The translations under genes were made by a program, and so were the position numbers. The notes under the pieces were generated by a model. That model ran no database searches. It saw only the letters and a list, made by a program, of their open reading frames with translations, and was not told the DNA's origin. Of a stretch of 64,000 nucleotides of DNA, positions 57,371-64,000 are shown piece after piece (within the stretch, counting starts at the first letter, position 1; every line of letters begins with the position of its first letter). This DNA is from Magnetospirillum sp. (GTDB lineage Bacteria; Pseudomonadota; Alphaproteobacteria; Rhodospirillales; Magnetospirillaceae). The stretch covers positions 744,001-808,000 of the forward strand of contig JANQAI010000005.1 of assembly GCA_024707145.1 (NCBI GenBank), in the 5' to 3' direction.

Positions 57371-57982
57371 TCATCGCACTTGCTGCGGCGGCAGCAGGTT
57401 GTGGAACAGCACGTCGCCATCCCGGACGGCGGCCACAATCTTCGCCCACAGCAGAGGATCACTCCATTCCTCGCGCACGCGGTCGCTGAAGACGATCTGA
57501 TCGAACGCGACGGCGCCACCCATGCCGGGATCAAGCGCATCGCTGCGCCAGCATTGAGCATAGCCGGTCTGGGTTTCGTGGACGATGACACTGTCGAGGG
57601 AAACACCGCCTTCGCCGTTGCCGAATTCCGTTGCCGCCAGCACGGCATCGACCATGACGAAGAACACCCGGCTGAACTGCTCGGCGCTCGGGTTCACCGG
57701 CATGGACACCCACCGCTCGCTGTGACGCTTGATGAAAGCTATGTACTCGGGGTCATCGCGATCCCAGAAGCAGGCGGCATGATCCCAGGAATCGATCAAC
57801 ACCTTGATCGCCCCCTTCAGTAGGCCGAAATCCAGGATCATCCCGGCGTTGTCCAGCCGCGCGGCGGTCAGCAGCAATTCCACTCGGTAGCTGTGGCCGT
57901 GCAGGCTGACGGCGCAACGGCGTGTCGAACAATTGCGCACTACATGGGCGTTCTCGAACTTGAACAGCTTGCGGATGATCAT
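57371..57982 (-). CDS. queD: QueD-like 6-pyruvoyl-tetrahydropterin synthase family protein
   Basis: A 203-residue protein of the PTPS/QueD fold. The zinc ligands are His13 in FENAHVVRNC and His28/His30 in SLHGHSYRVEL; Cys23 is close to the catalytic cysteine position. DFGLLKGAIKVLIDSWDHAA holds the conserved Asp-His. It is longer than E. coli QueD (about 120). QueD makes 6-carboxy-tetrahydropterin, an early intermediate of 7-deazaguanines. Last gene of the operon read GT, QueD-like, TGT-like, QueD; its ATG follows the TGT-like stop by 2 bp, so all four are probably one transcript. Confidence 0.78.
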   Translation of the reverse strand: MIIRKLFKFENAHVVRNCSTRRCAVSLHGHSYRVELLLTAARLDNAGMILDFGLLKGAIKVLIDSWDHAACFWDRDDPEYIAFIKRHSERWVSMPVNPSAEQFSRVFFVMVDAVLAATEFGNGEGGVSLDSVIVHETQTGYAQCWRSDALDPGMGGAVAFDQIVFSDRVREEWSDPLLWAKIVAAVRDGDVLFHNLLPPQQVR

Positions 57983-57984
57983 GG

Positions 57985-59595
57985 CTACGGCGTCACCATC
58001 TTCGCCAAGGCCGTATCCGGCGTCTCGCTGACCAAGGCTTCCGCCAGTTCGTCGGCAAGCGCCGGCCATTTCTCGATTTCCGCCGCCGCGCCCTCGTAGG
58101 TGTAGCGCAGGTACATTTCCTGGCTGATGCAGGTGTGGACGATGTAGCCCATGGGCGTCAGGCGATCCGGCCTCGTGCCGTCTTCCTCGTCGGCATCGTC
58201 GTCGATGGCCGCCGCCACGCCGCTCCTTGGTGGCTTCATCTCGACCAGCTTCCAGTAATTCTCGGTGGTCAGGTGTTCGGCAAGCGCGCTAGTGCCCAGG
58301 GCCCTGGCGCTTTCCACCACCCGATCAAGCGCGAACTCGATGAAACCGGGCTGGGCGTTCCACCGCTCGATGGCGAAAGCCTTGAAGTCCGGCACCTCGA
58401 CCAGCCGGTCGTAAGCGGCCAGCAGGAATTCCGGACTGTTCGTGACGAATTCCGCGCCGATCTCGATCTCGTCGTCCTCGGCGCAGCGGCTGAGGTCGAA
58501 ATCCCAATCCAGCAGCCCCATGTTCTCCCGGAACCAACCGATATCGAAGGTCAGGGCGTCGGGGTGCATTCCCACCCAATCGCGGACGCATTGGGCAAGA
58601 TCGGGGGTGTCGTCCCCGTGATAGTCGAAGAACTCGATCTCCAGCGCCTTGCGGAGTTTGATGCCCTGCGCGCCTTCCGCATAATACTGGCGCCGCTTGC
58701 CCATCTCGGAATTGGGGTTGGAGGCGTCGCAGCTCACGGTGAAGCCGTCATCCTTCAACACCTTGCGCAAGGCCCGTTGCAGCAAGGTGAAGAACGCCAC
58801 GTCCTCGGGACCGGTGATGCCCAGCATGTGTATCCAACGCTGGTTGGTATCCGGCCCGAGAACGCCGTCTCGCAGCATACGGGCGACGCTGCGCAGGATG
58901 GCGCTGCGATTGCGCACGGCTATGCCGCCGAAGGCCCAGCCATCGAAGGCTTGCTCGCCCCACTTGCTACGATCGCAATAGCCCTTGATCGCCTCGTACC
59001 ACGCCAGCGCCCCGTCGGGGCCGTCCACCGACAAGCCCTGCATGACGTTCAGCATGCGGGCCTTGCGGGGATCGCGGTTCTGGATCAGCCAATCGCAATT
59101 CAGCTTGGTCCAGGTCAGGCATTCCTCGAAGCTGTCGATGCAATCCGCCTTGTCGCTGTGGACGCTACCGGTGGGCACGTCCATGGCGATAGCGATATCG
59201 CTGATGGCTTCCTGCCATGCCAGTATCTCGGCACGCTTGCCGTGGTATTCGTCCGGGGTCCAAATCCCCTGGTAGACCTGGAAGCCGCCGCTGTCGCTGA
59301 TGACCGTGGCGTCCTTGCGCCGCCGATAAAGGGGGGCGTCGTTGACCAACGACCGTTCCACGTCGAGGCTGGAAACCCCGCCCGCGCTGTAAAGCGCCGC
59401 GTCGTACCGGAACAGCCCCTCGTCGCTGAGATAGTTGAACTGGCCGAACGAACGGAAGCCGTGATCCTTGATGGCCTGGAACACGTCATCCCGCTTGGAA
59501 TAAGCGTAGAAGCTGCTGTGAATGGCGGGAAAGACCGAGGCGAAGTCTTTGCGCCAATGCCGGTAATCCAAGCCGGGGTCGATCTCTACGCCCAT
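57985..59595 (-). CDS. tRNA-guanine transglycosylase-like protein, DpdA type
   Basis: A 536-residue protein related to TGT base-exchange enzymes. The signature DSGGFQVYQG (Asp101, substrate recognition) is intact. Other TGT-like blocks are LNVMQGLSVDGPDGALAWY and DGWAFGGIAVRNRSAIL, then WIHMLGITGPEDVAFF. Queuine TGTs run about 370-400 residues; DpdA enzymes, which put 7-deazaguanines into DNA, are divergent and phage or island borne, as here. The long C-terminal region (about 370-536) is unlike classical TGT, and the zinc CxCxxC motif is not visible. Neighbouring QueD-like proteins and a glycosyltransferase support a nucleic-acid modification role. DNA or RNA as target is open. Confidence 0.75.
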   Translation of the reverse strand: MGVEIDPGLDYRHWRKDFASVFPAIHSSFYAYSKRDDVFQAIKDHGFRSFGQFNYLSDEGLFRYDAALYSAGGVSSLDVERSLVNDAPLYRRRKDATVISDSGGFQVYQGIWTPDEYHGKRAEILAWQEAISDIAIAMDVPTGSVHSDKADCIDSFEECLTWTKLNCDWLIQNRDPRKARMLNVMQGLSVDGPDGALAWYEAIKGYCDRSKWGEQAFDGWAFGGIAVRNRSAILRSVARMLRDGVLGPDTNQRWIHMLGITGPEDVAFFTLLQRALRKVLKDDGFTVSCDASNPNSEMGKRRQYYAEGAQGIKLRKALEIEFFDYHGDDTPDLAQCVRDWVGMHPDALTFDIGWFRENMGLLDWDFDLSRCAEDDEIEIGAEFVTNSPEFLLAAYDRLVEVPDFKAFAIERWNAQPGFIEFALDRVVESARALGTSALAEHLTTENYWKLVEMKPPRSGVAAAIDDDADEEDGTRPDRLTPMGYIVHTCISQEMYLRYTYEGAAAEIEKWPALADELAEALVSETPDTALAKMVTP

Positions 59596-59930
59596 GACAA
59601 TATCGCTCCGTTTTCACCGTCTTCGCTGATATCGATTTCCACCGCGCGGCCCGGATAGCGTTCCGCGATCCGCCCATAAAGCTCCTCGGCCATCATTTCG
59701 CAGCTACGCCCGTCGAGGCCGAGGGTGCGGGCGTCGTACAGCGACTCCAGCCATTCTTGGAAAAGGTGGAATTCGATGTCGCGGTCGTTGTGGCGCACCT
59801 CGATGGACACCTTGAACCAGAAGGTGTGCCGATGGGTGTGGGCCAGATATTCGACCTCGGCCGGGGCACCGGCATAGCGGTGCAGGCCGCGCTTGCGGAA
59901 GGTCACATAGATCATGCGCCGCGCCATCAT
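59586..59930 (-). CDS. Short QueD/PTPS-like protein
   Basis: A 114-residue protein with MIYVTFRKRGLHRYAGAPAE, then YLAHTHRHTFWFKVSIEV and DIEFHLFQEWLESLY. The HTHRHTFWFKV block resembles the HxHxFxVxV zinc-binding strand of QueD, but the usual first histidine and catalytic cysteine are not obvious. It may be a divergent subunit or a pterin-binding regulator. Overlaps the TGT-like start by 10 bp and the glycosyltransferase stop by 4 bp (ATGA). Confidence 0.6.
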   Translation of the reverse strand: MMARRMIYVTFRKRGLHRYAGAPAEVEYLAHTHRHTFWFKVSIEVRHNDRDIEFHLFQEWLESLYDARTLGLDGRSCEMMAEELYGRIAERYPGRAVEIDISEDGENGAILSWA

Positions 59931-61072
59931 GCCCCCACGAGGTGCTGGTAAAGGGGCGTGGCGGTCAGATAGCGCGCCTTCAGCGCCTGCTCCTGCCGGG
60001 CGATCTCGGCCTGCATTTTCGGCGTGGCGTAATCGTCCATCAGCGTGCGGATATAGGAGACCAGGAAGTCCTTGTTGGCCCGATAGGCTTCCCAATTGGC
60101 CGTCCAGTCGCTGGGGTACAGGAACGGCGCGCTGTATTGCTCATTATAGGCCAGTCGCCGGGGCGACAACGGCATGGCCCCTGCGATGGTGGCCTCGGCC
60201 TGGGCGATTCCCAACGTCTCTTGCAGCGCGGCGCTGAACGACATTTTCGCCTGCCCCAACAGCGCATGGTATTGCGGCTTGCTCAGGGCATGTTCCTGGC
60301 ACACGACCCATTCGTATTGCGGCAGGGCGGCGGCCAAGTCCTTGAAGATGTCGAGCTGCTTCTCCGGGGCCAGCCGGTGGGGGAACAGGATCAGGTTGGG
60401 CCGTTGCTCGGGCGGCAAGCGGTGCGGCGGCAACTCGTCCCATAGGTATTCATTGGGATAGCCGCTATACGCCGCGTGGTCGCCCATCTCGTCGTCGTCG
60501 ATCTTGAGGACGCGGGAGAACAGCCCCCAATGGAACGAGGTGGTGAAGAAGTTGCGGTCGATGGCCCAGAACAGCGCCCGCTCGGTGGCATAGGACCACC
60601 TTTTGTCGGCGATGTTGCGGCCCAGGAAGTCCCACGGGTCATAGGAACCCGCATGCCAGATCGCCGAAATGTCCCAACTTACATCAAGTAAGTTCCGCAT
60701 GTAGGCGAGTTGCAGGATGCCGGGGTGCCACGCATCGGTGACCAGGACCTTGTCGCCGTCGCGGACCAACCCCGCCTCGACCATGCCGATGAAGCGGTTG
60801 ACCTGCTGGTTCTTCCACAGATTGGTGGTGGCGAAGTTGAGGAACGCCCCGGTACTGGCCCGCTGCGTGCCGCCATCACCCGGCACGTTGACAATGTTGA
60901 GTGTGCCGCTGTCGATGGCTTCCTGACCGAAACCCGCCATGCCCATGTGGACACGCGCCGCGATCCCCTGGCCTTCAGCATGGGCGGCGATCTGCCGAGG
61001 GACACCCGCGAACCACTGCGCCGTGTAGCGCGTCTCGATGGGTTCCAGCGACAATATCCAGATTGTGTGCAT
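59927..61072 (-). CDS. Family 4-type glycosyltransferase
   Basis: A 381-residue GT-B enzyme. The C-terminal half has NLILFPHRLAPEKQLDIFKD, and FSAALQETLGIAQAEATIAG with the E-x7-E motif of nucleotide-sugar GT4 enzymes, then GAMPLSPRRLAYNEQY. First gene of the operon with the TGT-like and two QueD-like genes. No other polysaccharide genes are nearby, so sugar transfer to a modified nucleobase is an attractive but unproven idea. A palindrome of the island family lies inside the frame and encodes NLLDVS. ATG at 61072 is preferred to a TTG eight codons upstream. Confidence 0.75.
   Translation of the reverse strand: MHTIWILSLEPIETRYTAQWFAGVPRQIAAHAEGQGIAARVHMGMAGFGQEAIDSGTLNIVNVPGDGGTQRASTGAFLNFATTNLWKNQQVNRFIGMVEAGLVRDGDKVLVTDAWHPGILQLAYMRNLLDVSWDISAIWHAGSYDPWDFLGRNIADKRWSYATERALFWAIDRNFFTTSFHWGLFSRVLKIDDDEMGDHAAYSGYPNEYLWDELPPHRLPPEQRPNLILFPHRLAPEKQLDIFKDLAAALPQYEWVVCQEHALSKPQYHALLGQAKMSFSAALQETLGIAQAEATIAGAMPLSPRRLAYNEQYSAPFLYPSDWTANWEAYRANKDFLVSYIRTLMDDYATPKMQAEIARQEQALKARYLTATPLYQHLVGA
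60675..60695. repeat. Palindrome family copy 4, inside the glycosyltransferase gene
   Basis: CAACTTAC and GTAAGTTC around ATCAA. Read on the other strand its core is the same as copy 3 (AACTTAC-TTGAT-GTAAGTT). The only copy inside a reading frame. Confidence 0.7.
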
Positions 61073-61183
61073 GGTGACGTGCCGCCCCGATGGCAATTGC
61101 TTCGGGCGGGCACGCTATGCCGGTCGGGATAGGCCGGGTATTGGGGGAATCTACGAATGGACGGCGCTCCAGCGCGCCGCCCG

Positions 61184-62743
61184 CTACTTTTTTGCGCGGA
61201 AGCGTATCTTGTCGATCGCTGCTCCTATAAGGAGGCCGCCAAATGCAGTAACCTTCGAGCCAAAATTTTCGGCAGACGCAAGGCGCTGCGCGCGCCGCTG
61301 ATGTCTGCTGTTACGGAGAATAAGTAGCTGTTGTTCTTTGGTTAATCCGAGAATCCCGGCATTATTTTGCAATGAACCGTCCGCAATTGACGATATAATG
61401 CGAACAGGATCGCTTTGGGGCGCCGATGGTTCTTCCCAATGTTTCTTTGCATGTTCTCTGATCGAAGAGATTGGGCAGAGGCCAGCTAGGTCTTGGCTGG
61501 GCTGGTTGAGCCAAGTCTTAATTTCAGCCTCTGACATTAAGGAGGTTAGTCGATGTTCAAGGGCGCTTAACTCGCGTTTGTAAAGCTCCTCTGTGCGTTG
61601 CTCGCGGCGGCGGCGAGCCTGCTCCTCACGCACTATCCTCTGGCGCTCCCGCTCCTGTGCCTGCCGCTCCCTTTCATCAGTAATATTCCGCAACCGTTCT
61701 TGAATAATTTGCTGCCATTGCTGAACGGGCATCGTTGCCTCAGGCTCGGGTGGGCGAACCTTGCGCCATCCTGGCTTGAACCCTAAGTGTTGTCGAATAT
61801 CGATGGCACCGACAAAGTTAGGGTACGGGCATTGAAGCGCGACATCCTCGGTGAGAAATTCACGATCTGGCGTGGCCCCGCAATGAGGGCAGATCAAGTT
61901 TTGTTCTACGTTGGGGGCGACTTTAAGCGTCTTTCCGGGAGTTAGCTGGGTCAACTGACGAAGCTTGCTTAATGCCTGCTCCCCGAATGAAGCCTCTGCT
62001 AAGGGAATGGCCATAGGCTTGTTCCCTCCGCGAACACGGTTTGGATAGGCCACCGAGAATGTCGTTCGGAACCACTGCTGACCACAGTGTCCGCAAGGAT
62101 AGTTGTATCCAATTAACGCAAGCGGAACCTTGGCGAGATCACGGCCCTCGTCATAAACCATGCTTCCCTTCAATAGGGCAGTCAGAAGACCTCCGAGTTC
62201 ACGTATCCGTTCCTCCGTGTTCTTCTTCCGAAGAAGGAAAGCAGGGAGTCCTTGCCCGATAAGGTCTGGCGGAACTTCCTCATAATCCTGCTTTCGTAGA
62301 AAGAACCAAACGCTCCTTACACCCGAGGCGTTGTGACGTTCGACGCGTTCACGAGTCTCGTGATTTTTCTGGTCAGATTTCTGTATCTCAATCGCCGACT
62401 GCTCTCCTGTCACGGGGTGCGTAACAAGGACATCAGCACGCCAGTTGGGGCCAGAGGCCTCCATTTGCGCAAGATAGCCGCATCGTTTGGCAACAAGGTA
62501 AGCTTCCGCCTTTAGCCTTTCGTGCTCAATGCTTTCCTTGCCGGCTTCGCAATTTTTCGGAGCAGTATGGTGGCGGAAGAACCTAAAGCCGTTTTCATTT
62601 TGCACGGCTGTAGCGCGCGTCCGGCAGCAACTCGTTAATAGTTGATTGGTTTTGCTCCATTTTCGCACCCGTTCCCATTGCAAAGGATCGGTGATGTCTG
62701 CCGCGACAAGAAGGTCATCGCCATGGAACGCAGTTTGGGGCAT
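61184..62743 (-). CDS. CoiA-like nuclease family protein with zinc fingers and coiled coil
   Basis: A 519-residue protein. The N-terminal ~190 residues match the competence CoiA family: HHTAPKNCEAGKESIEHERL, then NWRADVLVTH and QSAIEIQKSDQKNHETRERV, giving the D...ExQ core of a PD-(D/E)XK nuclease, followed by VWFFLRK. Two CxxC pairs (YPCGHCGQQW, LICPHCGATP) form a likely zinc finger. A long Arg/Glu-rich coiled coil (about 335-410) follows. In island context it is more likely a DNA-end or foreign-DNA nuclease than a transformation protein. Upstream of and in the same direction as the glycosyltransferase operon, 111 bp apart. Confidence 0.75.
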   Translation of the reverse strand: MPQTAFHGDDLLVAADITDPLQWERVRKWSKTNQLLTSCCRTRATAVQNENGFRFFRHHTAPKNCEAGKESIEHERLKAEAYLVAKRCGYLAQMEASGPNWRADVLVTHPVTGEQSAIEIQKSDQKNHETRERVERHNASGVRSVWFFLRKQDYEEVPPDLIGQGLPAFLLRKKNTEERIRELGGLLTALLKGSMVYDEGRDLAKVPLALIGYNYPCGHCGQQWFRTTFSVAYPNRVRGGNKPMAIPLAEASFGEQALSKLRQLTQLTPGKTLKVAPNVEQNLICPHCGATPDREFLTEDVALQCPYPNFVGAIDIRQHLGFKPGWRKVRPPEPEATMPVQQWQQIIQERLRNITDERERQAQERERQRIVREEQARRRREQRTEELYKRELSALEHRLTSLMSEAEIKTWLNQPSQDLAGLCPISSIREHAKKHWEEPSAPQSDPVRIISSIADGSLQNNAGILGLTKEQQLLILRNSRHQRRAQRLASAENFGSKVTAFGGLLIGAAIDKIRFRAKK

Positions 62744-62827
62744 GAGAGGGGAGCCGACGGAGTTAATCAGAGCCTACAGCTTACACGCCACACCTAAGAA
62801 ATTGAAACAGTGCGTTTTGAGCCAATT

Positions 62828-63448
62828 CTAGATTGCCTGCCGAGTGCAATGCTTTGACATGCCGACTAAGTCAGCCAATCCGTTCACTCGCATTTTTTCA
62901 AAAACTCGTGTCCGATGCACCTCAGCAGTCCTAATGCTGATATGTAGTTCGCTCGCGATTTCCTTGGTTGCCTTGCCATTGACCAGCAGCCAGAACACCT
63001 CCTGCTCACGCACGGTCAACAGGCCGTAAAGCCGCATCGCATCAACCGCCCGGCCATAGCGGGCACAGAAATCGCGGTGATGGGCGCAGGCGCTGGCGAC
63101 ATCGGCCAGTAGCTTGGTGTTGTCGATGGGTTTCTCGATGAACCCCATTGCCCCTTGCTGCACCGCCTTGACAGCGGTGGGAATGTCGCCGTGGCCGGAA
63201 ATCATGATCACCGGCATGTCGTGGCCGTGCGCCCGTGAGCGCCGGAAGACCTCAATGCCGCAATCCTCGCCCAGGCGCAGATCGATCAAGGCGCAACCGA
63301 TGGCACGCATGTCGTGCCGGGCGATGAAGCTGTCGGCATCGCCATAGGGGCGAGCATCATGGCCGTTGGCCCGTAGCAGCCAGACGATGGCCTCGCGGAA
63401 GCTGGCATCGTCATCAACGACGGCAACGACGAAGGGCGTTTCGGTCAT
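62828..63448 (-). CDS. FixJ-family response regulator
   Basis: A 206-residue regulator: VVDDDASFREAIVWLLRANG, Asp in CALIDLRLGEDCG, SGHGDIPTAVKAVQQGAMGF and FIEKPID. The LuxR helix-turn-helix is VREQEVFWLLVNGKATKEIA then LHISIRTAEVHRTRVFEKM. The ATG overlaps the kinase stop (ATGA), so kinase and regulator are co-translated. About half identical by eye to the regulator at 55331. Target genes unknown. Confidence 0.9.
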   Translation of the reverse strand: MTETPFVVAVVDDDASFREAIVWLLRANGHDARPYGDADSFIARHDMRAIGCALIDLRLGEDCGIEVFRRSRAHGHDMPVIMISGHGDIPTAVKAVQQGAMGFIEKPIDNTKLLADVASACAHHRDFCARYGRAVDAMRLYGLLTVREQEVFWLLVNGKATKEIASELHISIRTAEVHRTRVFEKMRVNGLADLVGMSKHCTRQAI

Positions 63449-64000
63449 GACGCCACCGGCAGCCAGCAGGTCACGCAGGCGCCGCCATCGGCGTTGTTGG
63501 CGATCTCCAGATCGCCGCCATGGGTAGTCAAGATGGCCCGCGCGATGGGAAGGCCGAAGCCACTGCCACCCGGCTTGGCCGAAGCGAACAGGGCGTGGCC
63601 GCTGCGCAAGGTCTCTTCCGCAAAGCCGGGGCCGCTGTCCTGCACGCGCAACACGGCCTTGCTGTTCTCTTCCGTCAGCGTGACCAACAAGGTCCGCTGG
63701 GGCGCGGTGGCCATCGCCTCGCAGGCATTGCGGACCAGATTGACCGCCAATTGCTGAAGTGTGGCACGATCGCCCAAGACCTTGGCCGTGCATCCGTCCA
63801 ACTCGAATTGGGCCGACACTCCGCTATCATCGCAAATCTGGCGCAGCAGCGGCATCACGTCGCCCATAACCGCCGCCAACAGCAGCACTTCGCGCTTGCC
63901 GGCGGCCTGGTCGAACTGCGCCTGGTTGGCGGCGATGATCTCGCGCACCCGCTGCACCTCGCGCTCCAGCCGTCCGGTGATTTCCGGCAGTTCCGCCGGA
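63445..64000 (-). CDS. Sensor histidine kinase, catalytic C-terminus (runs off the window)
   Basis: The visible 184 residues contain the end of a HisKA-like helix (LERE...RVREIIAANQAQFDQ) and a HATPase domain: LQQLAVNLVRNACEAMA (N box), DSGPGFAEE (G1) and GGSGFGLPIARAI (G2). The frame is open past position 64000, so the sensor part is missing here. Paired with the FixJ-like regulator, it resembles FixL/NodV-type kinases. Confidence 0.85.
   Translation of the reverse strand, partial: PAELPEITGRLEREVQRVREIIAANQAQFDQAAGKREVLLLAAVMGDVMPLLRQICDDSGVSAQFELDGCTAKVLGDRATLQQLAVNLVRNACEAMATAPQRTLLVTLTEENSKAVLRVQDSGPGFAEETLRSGHALFASAKPGGSGFGLPIARAILTTHGGDLEIANNADGGACVTCWLPVAS

Overview
The window looks like chromosome of a high-GC alphaproteobacterium of the Rhodospirillales, plausibly Magnetospirillum or a close relative. 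This is inferred from gene content and order: kdsD-lptC-lptA-lptB-rpoN-ptsN, an FzlA-like protein, a malyl-CoA lyase/mesaconyl-CoA hydratase pair, sdhCDAB, a bacteriohemerythrin and many sensory kinases. No magnetosome gene is visible.

Bases 1-20,500 start with the tail of glmS and a secreted protein, then hold a surface-protein export locus. It has an OmpA-like lipoprotein, a FecR-domain protein, a CHASE2 histidine kinase with its OmpR-type regulator, a ~2,800-residue repeat protein with an LEPR-type N-terminus and a DUF4347 domain, and a tight four-gene run: TolC-like outer-membrane protein, HlyD-type adaptor, GAF-HlyD protein, and an M50 metalloprotease fused to a PqqD-like domain and a lipoyl/HlyD domain. 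No ABC ATPase is present. Tandem 10-bp repeats lie upstream of both the FecR gene and the giant gene.

Bases 20,600-44,100 are core chromosome: tRNA-Arg(CCU), dinB, an NDUFA9-like protein, tRNA-Leu(CAG), a short ribonuclease D, the LPS-transport/rpoN/ptsN block, an FzlA-like protein, polysaccharide deacetylase, a PAS kinase, LysE exporter, pdxY, mcl-mch, a zinc-ribbon/hemerythrin pair and sdhCDAB closed by a strong terminator.

Bases 44,300 to at least 62,800 look like a mosaic island. It opens with two identical 62-bp direct repeats, each the 3' part of a tRNA-Leu(CAA) gene. They bracket a lysozyme-type enzyme and a secreted protein. Then come an IetAS-type AAA ATPase/subtilase defence pair, small unknown genes, a candidate structured RNA, a tyrosine recombinase, a FixJ-like regulator with three small exported proteins, and a four-gene operon of QueD-like, TGT/DpdA-like, second QueD-like and glycosyltransferase proteins beside a CoiA-like nuclease. 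I read that last group as a candidate nucleic-acid hypermodification system. A palindrome family, GARCTTAC-N5-GTAAGYTC, occurs four times, all in the island. The window ends in a FixL/FixJ-type pair.

The sequence carries at least eleven single-base frameshifts. Several hit genes expected to be functional (rpoN, sdhA, kdsD), and correcting each restores a full-length protein. Seven fall at a site where protein conservation predicts GAGCTG; four are in C runs. They are best read as sequence errors, so frameshifted genes are reported as single CDSs spanning the break.
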